In this document: positions 34,961 to 46,637 of the stretch, piece by piece
How the letters are laid out: the number at the start of each line of letters is the position of its first letter
How positions within the stretch are numbered: the first letter of the stretch is position 1
From: Trichosphaerium sp. ATCC 40318
Lineage: Eukaryota; Discosea; Flabellinia; Trichosidae
Reading direction: 5' to 3'
NCBI GenBank assembly: GCA_038496445.1
Contig: JALMLS010000488.1
Coordinates: forward strand, 248,001 to 312,000
Length of the DNA: 64,000 nt
The notes under the pieces: generated by a model
The model's database searches: none
Told to the model about the DNA's origin: nothing
Seen by the model: the letters and a program-made list of their open reading frames with translations, nothing else
Translations under genes and position numbers: made by a program

Positions 34961-37900
34961 ATGTACGTATTTACGCAAATTACAGTAAGAAACTATTTGT
35001 TAGGCAATCAGACGACGATTTTGATCTTCTTTTATCCCAAAGCAGGCGTCCAGCCCGACGTTTACCGAAGAATAAGCAAAGTCGCGCGTCACAGGTTAAA
35101 TAGACATAATAATGTACTAAACGGCATCTAATATACGTGTAGAGGCGTGGAAATACACAAACATCGACTCGCCGTAAAGCAAACTTGAAACAACCAATAA
35201 CCACACGGAAACGCGTCTCGCAAGCGCCTAAGACAAAAGCTATCAACCAACCAAGTCAACGGAAAAAACAACAGCGTAAAAAACCTCCAAAACGTCGCGC
35301 AGCAGTACTATATAGCGATGAAGAAAAAGAACAGGTACAGAAAGACGTTGTTTTGTAATTTGGAAAAAATTTTCTTGGAGTTACCGCCAATAACGGTATT
35401 GTGTAACTCCATCCTAGAGTTCAACTGGTAGACCTGCATCACAACGTCAAAAGACAGAGAAGTCCACACCACATCCTAAAAATTCGGATAATACCCAAAA
35501 TGAAATTATTGAAAACAAGTCACCTATCTCTCAGGTAGTTGAGGAACCATCAAATATTTCAGCATGTACGTTTTATTTTTACATATATTAATTTCATATT
35601 AATAATGTCAAATTCATAGATGGAGGACATAATGACTCTGAGCGTAAGTCTAGTTTAGTAATGCAAGAAAAATACTTGCTTACTTTCTTGCTTTTTTTTG
35701 TTAATCATTTTGACACCTTCTACTTAGTTGACTCTAGTTCTAAGATGGAGTATTTTGATGAAAGTGAGGTTGTCGTAGTTGAAGACTCATCAGATGAGGA
35801 TGATGTACCAGTTGGTAAGTACTACATTATCTTATTCAAAAATCTTGTCTAATTCTGTTCCTCTAGATGCAACATTTTCTGAACCTAGAGGTATGTAAAT
35901 ACTATAGTTTGATTTTCCTTATAAAAAAACGCTTTTAGATGATCCACTACCTGTGGTAGATGGCGACACTAGGATGCATGTTTCGTAAGTACATATTTTT
36001 GTAGTTAATTTTGGTATGATATGTTAACTTTTTGCAGTGATCTTGGTAATGTAAGCGAGGAAGAAGATGAAGTTCCTCAGGATGCTTATGGTTATTTTTG
36101 GTATTCTCAATCAGTGCCACAAGGTAAGTAATGTTAGATAATCCAAAGGCTCAAAGAGATGTAACGATTTGTTTGTTTTTACAGAACGAGAAATTGTGTA
36201 TGGACATAAACACATTAAACATGAAATGAGGAGTTCTCAAGAAAATCTGGAAGCAGTTATTGATAAGGTTGTAAAGTACGTTATTTATATAATATTCACG
36301 TGGCATTTGATTGACATTGTATAGCAACTTCTCCATAGGAGAAGACAAAGACGACAAAACGTTTGGAACACCAAATACACAAAACACTCCTTCTACTGCA
36401 GGAGGATTACCTTCAACCCCTAGAAGAGCACGAGAAGAACAATGGACACGAGAACACCTCGAACAACGTTCTTCACGCTTTGAACCTCCATCTCAAATGC
36501 ACGTTTCAATTTTTCCCTTTCAGCTTTTGTTGATTTTTTTTTAACTTCAGGGTCGATCCTATTGCTCCTTATGATACGCCTAAGGACGATCATGTTGCTA
36601 TTCAAGGTGGTAGAAAAGCTTTGGAAAGCTTAATGACTATTGTATTGGGATCTCAGTCATCATTGAGCACTGGATCTCCAGAGCAAGTGCCTTTAGTTCT
36701 TAACCAGTTTAAGTCTCCAAGTACTCAACATATTGAAGCTATTCCATTAGACTTTAGTCAACCAATTCATACTCCACTCGCTTTATCAAAGAAACCAAAT
36801 AGTATCAATGTGAAGAAACCAGCCACAACAACAAATACCCAACAACAGACGTTTAGTAGTAGTGCACCAATCATCCCAAAAGCAAAAGTCAGTTCACCTT
36901 CTTCTGTTAAAAAGGATTACATACGAGCACCAGCAGCTTCTGCACCTCTACCAAAACCGCATAAGGCTTCGCCAATACAACAAAAGCCGCCAATACAACA
37001 AAAGCCTCCTGTGTTGGTATCAAAGAAGCCATCACCTGTTAAAGTTAGTAACCCTCTCAGCTTTTCTCTTGAGATTGATGAGCTTCCTGAAGATGATCTT
37101 TTACAGCTTATTCAAGAAGTAGAAAACAAACGTAACTCTCAAGGCTCATCAAAAAACACACGTGGTACACCAACAACAGTACCACAGAGATCTTCAGGAC
37201 CACCTATCACCACTGCAAGTCGATCGTCTGTGCCATCAAGCAGCCAACAACCTTTTCCACAAGCAACAGAAAAGCAAGCATTGCCTAAACCTGTCATGCA
37301 CAAAGCCCCACCAAAACGATCTACAGCGCCACCAAGACCACAAACTACATACAATAACTCAAAAGCAGGTTCGATAAACCCGCCACATGGAGCACCTGCT
37401 GTTATGGCTAGAATACCTTATACAAACAAAAACAATAAGCCACTGAAGACTCCTCAACCTTCTGTTGTTATACACAGAAATACGTCGTTTCACGCTAATA
37501 ATAAGAGCGTTCCATCTTCTGTAGGAGGTTTTCAGCGGTTCCCTTATAAAGTGAATAGAGTAAATAATGTACAGCAACCAAGTAATCAGAATCAGATGAC
37601 TCAGCACGCTAGAACAAACAATCGAAACAAGGGCGCTCAATTACCTCCTCAAGGATTCAACAGATTCAAGAAAACTCCTGTTTTTCCAAGTTCTTTAAGT
37701 AGGGATAATTCAAATAGAAGCACAGGAAGCACAGAGAGAATAACAGACACAAGCCAAACTGTAAATAATGTGACTGCTAAAAGTGTACTTACTTCGGTGT
37801 TTTTTGAATACTTTGCTCATCCTTTGTTAGTCTCAAGAGAAGCTTACCTATGTTACAAGATTTCTAATCCTTCAAGTCACACGTAACAATAACCATGTGG

Positions 37901-40900
37901 TACGTAGTTGATAAAGGTGTAGCACCATAGTTGTTAACAAAGATTTTGTAGAAACTAAGAGGATTCAATGAACAGTATAACTTGGAAGAAGATATCTATC
38001 TTACAGGTAGCTGGGTATCATCGCAAGTGAGTGTTGTTGCTTCAAATAAATCACGTGTGAATTTATATACCTGTTTAGGTTCAAGAAGGCATGTTTGTGA
38101 ACGTGCTTGGTAAAAAATCAGATGGACCAAACTTTGCTGGTCATTATCACATTGGTGATGAAGCTGGTATTCTTATCATACATCCCGATATATTAATATC
38201 GGGATCTTCTCTATCAAGTTCTGTAGATTGCCCAAGACGCTCTGTACTCAAATACCGTACAGCTGTACGTTTTACAACATGCTGACTTTAGTCAAAAAAA
38301 CATCCTCATAGCTTTTTGTTTACCCTTTTCGCTAAGCAACTTAACTGGAGTACTGCTCCAATATATGGAAAGATTCTGCATGCCGTGATGCAAGATGGTG
38401 AGGCGTTATTGAACATATTTAAAGTCTAACTTGATTTTATTTAAGCGCTTGTTCGGAATGACTTTGACTTTAAGAAGCTTAGAGAGTTTGCAACACGTCA
38501 GGTTGATAAACATGTTGCTGAGATTTTTGCTACTAATAATAGCGATGTTCATGTTATATCTCAAGTGGAAAAAGCTCTGCCATGCCTCATGCAACATTTT
38601 GCTGAGAGGTTCTTGAAAGGCAATAATAAGGTATTTACAAAGTAGTTTTCTTTCTCTCTGTCACGAATGAAAGTGACACGTGCGTTTTTTTCTAGGCTAT
38701 AGTTAGATTGCATGGAAAAGATTATCATATTGTGATCAAAGAGACTATTAGTATTGAAGAAACAATTTGGTCTCCAATGTTTGGGATGAAAGGTAATATC
38801 AGGTTTTAGAGTTTGTTTTTTGTAGCCTTGAGGCATTGTCTTACTCTTTGTTTTTCTTTATTTAGGTGATATTGATGTAGTTGTAAAGTGTACAGCATCT
38901 GAGATTATAAAAGGCAGGCATCAGAATCCTCGAGAAGTTATTCTACCTCTTGAAATCAAAACAGGATCACTTAATAATGGATTTCCTGATGCACAGGTTT
39001 TACTTTATGTAATGCTTATGAGAGACAGATATAGTACGTCTTTGTTTATTTAGAATATCTATGTTCGTATTGAGCTTATTTGTTCTTGCTAAGATACTGA
39101 GATTCCTGCTGGGTTATTATATTCCGTAAAAGATACTCAAATGAAAGGTAGGCGTCCTTTTTTGTTCAAGAACATAGTTTATTTCAATCGTTTATTTCTA
39201 TCCACAAGTTGGCACTATTCTAGCCTCTATCATGAACATTAGTTTACATTAATTTCTTACATACTTTATAATGTTTTCTCAATGACTAGGAGGCTATCAA
39301 ATGCATTATTTTTTCGTTGTATTGTTTTTTATGGTTTGCTAATTGTATTTCAACCAAAAGGTGTTACAGTGAAACATGCAAAATTATCTGCACTCATACA
39401 ACGACGAAACGAGCTCGCAATCCGGTTATCATCTTTTGCTCTTCCTGAAGTAGTAACGGATGACCCCAAGATGTGTTCTCGTTGTTATGTAAAAGAGCAA
39501 TGCTTAGTCAATCACAAAATGACAAATAATACTGACTTTGATGACCCAGATATCCAAGAACTACTTCTTGTACGTATACGTGACACTTGTAACCATTTCG
39601 CCCTTTTACGAGAGTCCCAGATGTCCACGCATCTAAGTTTTCTTCTAGAATGAAGCCCAACATTTGATTCATCGTGAAGATGCACCTTTCTTTACAAGGT
39701 GGATGAAGGCGATTGACGCAGAAGAAGCAGAAGCCAGAAATACAGAACGACTCATGTGGATGCTCACACCAGCGCTGTTTGAATCGCAAGGACTGTAAGT
39801 ATATATTGAGTGTAGCACGTTTCTGATTATTCTACAAGATGTTTTGATCGCCTACGGATAGTCAACTCAGCTCGTGTACCTTCAGTTGTTGCTGATGACT
39901 TTGGTGGCATAAAGTACACGTTTTCTTCAGGTTCTACGACTGGACGTAGTTTGTTGGATTCTGTTATCCATGAAAATGATTACATAGCATTATCAACACG
40001 TGTTGGAAACAGATGGCATCATGGTATTGGTTCTGGTAAAGTTGTTAAAATAGGCCGTAAAGAAATCTGTATTCAATGTGATGAGCCACTTCTTGGTCCG
40101 CCAAGTGCGGATATTGAAGATTTGATATGCGAAAGGTTAGTACAGTTCTGGTTTTTCTGTCACGTTTTTTTAATGTTTTGTTCATAAAGGCTTGATGGTA
40201 TGCAACAAAAGTTCAGAGCGCCAATATTCAATCATTCGAGCAAACGAGTTGCTATTGAATCTTTGGTTTGGCGTGTTAGTAAAAGGCATATATTTAGTAC
40301 TTTTAAGAGCTCGAGAGTACGATTTTTGTTAACTTTTGCTGCTTTGTGTTTTGTTATTGCTTTGTGTAATTGGTTTATTTTTAGGCAAATATATATAGGT
40401 TGTTTGTGAGTCAGGGAGATCACAGGCGAAGACAACTTATTGTTCATGGAGCACCGCCAGTTTTTACAAAAACTACATTGAAGTTTGGTAAAGATTGTGA
40501 ACTTAATGGTATGTCCAGCTTAATGGTGTACTGGTTATGTTCTTTTGTTAATACTCATATCTCGTTTAAGTCGATCAGAGGAAAGCTTGTTTGCAGGTGA
40601 TACAAGGTACTACATTTTGAGAAAAAAGAAACAAAGTCTCAAGTTTGTTAACTTTTTTTCTTCGTTACAGCTCAAGATTACGCTCTTATTCTTGGTATGC
40701 CTGGTACTGGTAAAACTACAACTATTGCATATATTATACAATTACTTGTGCGCCATGGCAAGTCAGTGTTGATATCTGCATATACACACTCAGCTTTGGA
40801 TAATCTGCTGTTGAAGTTGAGGGAACTTGGTGTTGAGTTTTTCCGGTTTCATAGAGGAAGCATAAACTCGGTAAGTTAACCTTGTTGGTTGTTAACTTTG

Positions 40901-42466
40901 TATCTAATATGTATTTGCTTAGGTTGCAAAAGAGCTACGAAATGTGACATTGACAGGTGTTAATAGTAATATAAAGTTAAAACAACTTGAAGATTTAAAG
41001 GGTAAGAGGTTTTTGGTTACCTGTTGTCATATTTCTTCTCGTTCTCATATTTTTCTAAAGCTCAAGGGAAGTTCAAAGTTATTGGGTGTACTTGCGCTGG
41101 AACTAATAATCCGTTATTACAAGCTTTGGATACTTTTGATTATTGTATTATTGATGAAGCTACTCAATTGACATTACCTATTGCGCTTGGTCCGCTTCGT
41201 TTTGCTAAAGTTTTTGTACTCGTTGGTGATCATTACCAGGTTTGTCAACCATTGTGTTCTCCTTACTTATTAATGTACATAGTTGCCTCCTCTAGTTCGT
41301 GCTGCTAATAATCCACTTTATGGACAAAGTCTGTTTAAACAGCTGTCGGTGAAACACCCTGAAGCTGTTGTAGAATTACACTATCAGTACCGAATGAACA
41401 CGTGAGATATTTTTAGTAGCATTTCACTTTTTGTTTAATCTATTGCGTAGCGATATCATGTCCATCTCAAACCAGCTTGTATATCAAAACAGACTTATAG
41501 GTGGTACAGAGAATATATTAAATGTACGCCAGCATACAAGAACTTGTAAAAGCACTAATCTTTTTTGTTTGTAGTGTAAATTAAATAAGATTGAACTCGC
41601 GTACCTACCTAAGCTCAAGCACGGATTTATTTCTTCTCAAAACTGGTTGATGCAAGTATTGGATCCATCGTACGTAATAAGATAACTGATATAAAAGCTC
41701 ACGTGCTTTTTTTTAATAAAGGAAGAGCGTAGTGTTTCTGGATACTGATAATATGCCCGCTTTGGATTCATGTACAGATAACGGTCACACTGGGGGTACA
41801 GAGGTTGTTATAAATAGAAAAGAAGCAAAAATAGCTTCATGGGTACGTTGTTGGCTAGGAGTTTGCTTCTATGATTATTTTGCTAAATCGTTTACTAGTT
41901 GGCTCATGCGTTAGTCAGTTGTGGTGTACTTATGGAAGAGATTGGCATTCTTACACCTTATCGATCACAAGTATCTACAATACGACAAGAACTACGGAGA
42001 TTGCATGTCAAAGAAACTGATACAAAGACTATAGACAAGTACCAAGGCAAAGATAAGCCATGCGTAATTGTTTCATTCGCACGTTCCAACCCAAAAAAGA
42101 AGGTAAGAATACTTTTTTTGTGTTTTTCTTGTATTAAGTTCTTGTATTAGATTGGAAGTATTTTGCGCGACTGGCGCCGTCTTAACGTCGCTTTTACAAG
42201 AGCTAAGCAAAAGCTTCTTCTCATTGGATCAAAGAGCACATTAGAAGGGCACTCTCTGTTTTCGAAGTTCTTCGAACTTGTTGTTTCTAAAGGATGGCAT
42301 TTTATGCTTCCAAGAGATGCATGTGATTTTTATGATATGTCACCACGTGTTGGGTACGTTGTTTTTATTATTTATTTCTAATAGACTACTCTTGATATCA
42401 AAAACAGATTACTTATTGTTTTTACACAGACCTGAAGCGGAAACGTCAAGCCCTATGGTTCTTTGA
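34961..42466 (+). CDS. DNA2: DNA2 nuclease-helicase with long disordered N-terminal extension
   Basis: This is a many-exon gene ending PEAETSSPMVL and TGA at 42466. The core runs from about 38070: FVNVLGKKSDGPNF and ILIIHPDILISGSSL, the first Fe-S Cys in CPRRSV, nuclease residues in GDIDVVVKC and LPLEIKTG, then MCSRCYVKEQC with the other Fe-S cysteines. The superfamily-1 helicase follows: Walker A GMPGTGKTTT (about 40695), IIDEATQL (about 41148), LVGDHYQLPP, LHYQYRMN, GILTPYRSQV, DKYQGKDK, and RRLNVAFTRAKQKL. DNA2 trims 5' flaps in replication and resects DNA ends. The N-terminal part (35004 to about 37790) is low-complexity Pro/Ser/Lys/Gln sequence of several hundred residues. The start appears to be MQSDDDFD, with ATG split by intron 34963-35003. 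Intron 36499-36550 is GC-AG. Confidence 0.88.
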
Positions 42467-42733
42467 TTCTTGGTGAAATGTAATTTTGAGTGCGATACCA
42501 ATAAAGGAAATGTTGCGCTGTGTAAACAAAGTATTTAGTCTATCCTTTGCAAGGGCGATTAGTTGGTTGCTGAAAAATATATGTTGTAATAGTATTGACA
42601 TTGTCACGTTTTTTTTACAAGTCAAGTGCAGTCACACTGGTAATTAAAACAAATACTGTGCTTCTACATCTAAATTGTTGTATATCTCTATCATTACCCT
42701 TATTAAAGCAGTCTTCAACAAATATAATCAAGA

Positions 42734-43948
42734 ATGAACTCAAACAGCTCATTCTTTGACGAGATTCCGGTTGAAGTCATTATTTATATTCTACGGTTTG
42801 TTTCTGTGTTATCTATGCATACAGTAGTACGTACATCAAAATTATTAGCCAATATTGCTGTACAACACTTGAAGTACAACAATGGCAGTAGAACTATAGT
42901 TTTAAAAAGAAAACAGCTTAAAAAGCTATACAAGACAGCTCCATATCTCATAAAGAAACATACAATTTCCCCACTCTTTAAAATCAAACAAAAAGACTTA
43001 AAGTACCTGAACGGTGCTTATGCACTTAAACTCAGGGAATTGAAACTAACAGTTGATTTTACAGAATTTACTGTAGTTGATTGTATTGACTTCACACCAT
43101 GTTATCACGTGAGAGATAATCATCTCAAACAACTTGCAGGAATACATAAAATTCTATTACGTGGGTCTAGTATAACAGATGCAGGTGTGAAAGCATTGGC
43201 TGGTGTTCATACTATTAAATTGAGCGAATGTTCAGATATTACAGATGATGGTATTACAGCTTTAGCTGGCGTTCATACAATTAATCTTTACAAAACACGT
43301 GTCACAGACGATGGTATTAAAGCATTAGCATTTGCTGGTAGTATTCATTCTATTGATATTAGTTGTTGTAAAAATATAACAGATGATGGTGTTATGGCGC
43401 TAGCACAAACAGGTGTTCATACCATTTCTTTAAATTGTTGTGATATTACAGATGAAAGTATCAAAGCATTAGCTGCATCTGGAGTTCATACTATTAGTCT
43501 ATGGTACACAAAAGTCACAGATGAGGGTGTTAAAGCATTAGGAGCATCTGGTGTGTACAGTATTGAGTTAGGGCATTGTGTCCTAGTTACAGATGAAGGT
43601 GTTAAAGCATTAGCTGGTGTTCATACCATTAACTTAGAGGGATGTAAAGTTACAGATGACGGTATTAAAGCGTTAGCTGGTGTTCATTCGATTATCTTAG
43701 ATGGAAATACTGAAATAACAGATAATGGTGTTAAACATTTAGCTGGTGTTTATGACATATCACTAAGAGGATGCCATCAACTAACAGACAATGGAATAAA
43801 AGCATTGATTGGTGTACATGTAATCAATTTAAAGTCATGTCACAATGTTACAAAAAGTGCCGTAGAAGCTTTAGGTGATGCTAAAATTGACTTAAATATA
43901 GTAGAAGTTAGAACATACAGTGAAAAATTGACTGGAATTTTTAAATAA
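42734..43948 (+). CDS. F-box/leucine-rich-repeat protein C, intronless
   Basis: This is a single exon of 404 residues, ATG at 42734. An F-box-like start (FDEIPVEVIIYILRFVSVLS) is followed by a basic linker and about 12 LRRs of the same GVHTI type as genes A and B (AGVHTIKLSECSDITDDG; AGVHTINLEGCKVTDDGIK). Three repeats have insertions of two to three residues (AFAGSIHSI, AQTGVHTI, AASGVHTI) that A and B lack. It is therefore an older paralogue, lying 267 bp after DNA2 on the same strand. It is also intronless. Probable role: SCF substrate adaptor, by family. Confidence 0.85.
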   Translation: MNSNSSFFDEIPVEVIIYILRFVSVLSMHTVVRTSKLLANIAVQHLKYNNGSRTIVLKRKQLKKLYKTAPYLIKKHTISPLFKIKQKDLKYLNGAYALKLRELKLTVDFTEFTVVDCIDFTPCYHVRDNHLKQLAGIHKILLRGSSITDAGVKALAGVHTIKLSECSDITDDGITALAGVHTINLYKTRVTDDGIKALAFAGSIHSIDISCCKNITDDGVMALAQTGVHTISLNCCDITDESIKALAASGVHTISLWYTKVTDEGVKALGASGVYSIELGHCVLVTDEGVKALAGVHTINLEGCKVTDDGIKALAGVHSIILDGNTEITDNGVKHLAGVYDISLRGCHQLTDNGIKALIGVHVINLKSCHNVTKSAVEALGDAKIDLNIVEVRTYSEKLTGIFK

Positions 43949-44733
43949 ATCATAACTTGAAATTTGACATTTGCATGTACACAACCATTCGCTGTACAAT
44001 ACACATTTAAGAAGTACACATATTATATGTCATGGATGGAGTAAAAAAGAATTATTTTGATAGTGATACATCACAAGCATTAAGTAAGTACTTTCTTGAA
44101 TTACTACGTTATTCTGTTGATTTTGCAAAAGCATACATTTTATTGCTACTGAAAGCTAGGTAATAATTCAGACAAATACAACAGTCCACTACTTTATACC
44201 CATTCTTCATCCACGCCATTATCCATAACCAACAGCGTGCTTATTAACAACTATGGCACAGGCACTATGCAGTGTTGATATCTTTGAATATGTTTGGAAG
44301 GTGTCTAAGATTGGACTAAACTCTTCTAACGTAGCTGACGTAGTACTTTTTATCAACGAACACAAAACCTGCAGCTAGACATCGAGTGAGATAAATTGCA
44401 GTTTGGGTTTGCACTACTTTTCGAAATTGATTGCCTCCAAAAGAACAGATTTCGAAGAAATACAACATGGCTGCCACATTTCGAAACGTAGTGCAAACCC
44501 AATGTGTAAACGCTTTTGAGGCATCTTGTAATTATACGAAGTGTGGCACTCTGCTAATTTCAGATGCTTTTGGCCAGCTGGGCTACGCCTGTTTGAATCT
44601 ATAGCTTGTCAACAGCCGAAAGTAAAGGTGATTAAATCTTGTGTAGCACAGAAGAAAAGTGCAAGGCTTTTTTTTGTGTCACAAACTAACCGAGGATTGG
44701 CGACTTAAAGCCATAAGAAGTTTGTTAATCCAC
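43949..44733. other. Intergenic DNA with one hairpin and a 43-codon frame
   Basis: 44032-44163 (+) is an ATG-started frame of 43 codons (MDGVKKNYFDSDTSQAL...), without homology and possibly with a donor GTAAGT inside; I do not call it a gene. The rest contains the hairpin listed separately. Confidence 0.35.
44403..44502. repeat. Near-perfect 100-nt hairpin, 25-bp arms
   Basis: 44403-44427 (TTGGGTTTGCACTAC...) and 44478-44502 are inverted copies with 24 of 25 bases matching, around a 50-nt loop. There is no terminal TA or other clear target duplication. It could be a miniature element or the gene for a hairpin RNA. It resembles 8591-8692 in arm and loop size but not in sequence. Confidence 0.6.
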
Positions 44734-45776
44734 ATGCGCAATACCTCTTCATATGTCGTTTTCGTTTTTATCCTAGTATCATGCTCATACGCTACTCATT
44801 TGCTGTATGGCACGATATCAGGACCAGACTCAAAAAAATACCAATCATCGATCGCTGATGTCTCTGATACTGGCGTAATCACTCCTACTTCGCTAGGCGC
44901 ATTATCTGCTTGTAGAGCTACGTCATGTAGCGGTAATCAAGCGCTTAACGCTCTAGACATAAAAAATAATATTCTCTATACACTACAGGCAACCGCCGTA
45001 CTCAGAACAGTTTCTATATCACGTGTCAATATTAAAACAGGCGTATACATGCCTCCAATCGTATTTTCGCCTTTTGGATACAACACGGACTGTAAGCAAG
45101 CGATGAAGATACAAACAATGAAGTATGACAGTAAACGTAAAGCATTAGTACTTCTACAACAAGGTATGACAGCGGCTGACTCTGTAAATGTGTTAAACGT
45201 ATACTTGGAAAAAAATACTACATTTTACACTCCTTTTTTCGAAATTGTTGAAACGAAGCTTGGTCCTGGTCTTCTTGAAGGACAAAATGGCGTTTACTAC
45301 TTAGATGATAAATCAAGTATTCTTTACCGTACAGATGGAGACACTATAGACTCTGTTTATGTTACCACTGGCGCTACAGCTATGAAGCAAATATCACCAA
45401 ACTGTAATGGTACTTTGGAGTATTTGGTTCAGATTGAAGGAGCCAAACCGGGTGACCTCTACGGTCTTTCAAGCTATTATATTGCCACAAATAACAATAG
45501 AAGTAACTACTTTAAACTATCCGTAAATACAAGCACATGCAATCCTGCGAGCATAAAACCAGGTAATTGAGAAAAAAAAAAAGAAAGAAAAAAATAAGAA
45601 TACTGAATACCGTTTTAGGTTTTAACTTACTGATCGACAACCCAGTTCCTTTGCAACGCAATCCAGGTCAAGTAGCTTTTCTAAACTTCCCGTCAAGTCC
45701 CATTTATGTATACGACTTTGTTAAACAGAGCCTAGAACTTGTAACATCTGGGAGTGTAAGCTCTTTGTTAGGTTAA
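44734..45776 (+). CDS. Secreted protein of unknown family
   Basis: ATG at 44734 with signal peptide MRNTSSYVVFVFILVSCSYA. There are two exons, 44734-45562 and 45619-45776; the junction gives KPG then FNLLIDNPVPLQ in frame. The mature protein of about 310 residues is beta-strand-rich with repeated blocks such as ALNALDIKNNILYTL, TMKYDSKRKALVLLQQG, GVYYLDDKSSILYRTDG and SSPIYVYDFVKQSLELV, which look like irregular propeller blades. Cysteines occur in pairs (SACRATSC). Single-exon dominance and the signal peptide are clear; the function is not. Confidence 0.75.
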
Positions 45777-46637
45777 ATAAATAAAAACAACCAACCCTTC
45801 GCTAATATGTTTTCTAACCAACTTGTTGTTACAAAGACCCACTGTCATGTAGTTCTTTTGTGATCAATGCGCCTAAATCCATTCAATGTTGCTCACTTTC
45901 ATGTGCAAACAGCAAACCACAATTCCTCTCCACTATATGGATATGGCAGATATTGTTCACTGCGTCTTTTGCTGAGACTTACTACAAGTAAAACGAGCAT
46001 AAATCATACCACTATTGATTCAACAAACCAAGTGTTTTGAATACAATACAATAAGGTTGTCCAGTAAATAGATTGCGTGATGAAAGCAAACCAACTAGCT
46101 ACATGGTTTAGTAGTTATGTTGTAAAAAATTATAAGGGATAGTCGTGATTTAAATGAAGTCGCTCAGATTAGTTACGTACACCGCTTTAACGTTATCTTG
46201 ATGTTGTTGACTGTACCTAACGGTTCTGTGGTGCTACAGCAGCGACAAAATCATAGCGGCACTTGAAAAATACGAAGTTTCCAGAATGCGGAATCATATG
46301 AGAAAGTAATAGAGGTAGCTATTAGGCATAGCACATTGATAAAAGGAGCACCAGATAAATGATTAAAGAAACCACTTTTTTTTTTTTTTGATGAAGAGCG
46401 TAGTCAAATGCTATTTGTTCGACCCATCTTCCAGATCCATCAGTAATTTCCTATTAAATTTGTTTTATTAATCCGGGGCTTCGGTTCCATGGATCTTTTT
46501 GTTCTATGAGCTTACAGCAATACCAATGATTATTTGTTTTCCGCTGTAAGAAAAACTCTTGAACCGTTAACAGAATAGAAAAGCAACAAATTAAGCCAGA
46601 GCGGTGCTCAGATCTTAATTGACACTACTTCGATAAG
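45777..46637. other. Intergenic DNA without supported features
   Basis: 860 bp with an 18-nt T-run near 46376. No gene, RNA or repeat is supported. Confidence 0.4.

Noticed and set aside
34961-35132. Unspliced frame MYVFTQITVRNY... of 56 codons as the real protein
   Set aside because: It has no homology, while the spliced frame connects to DNA2; it is mentioned only as a possible retained-intron product.
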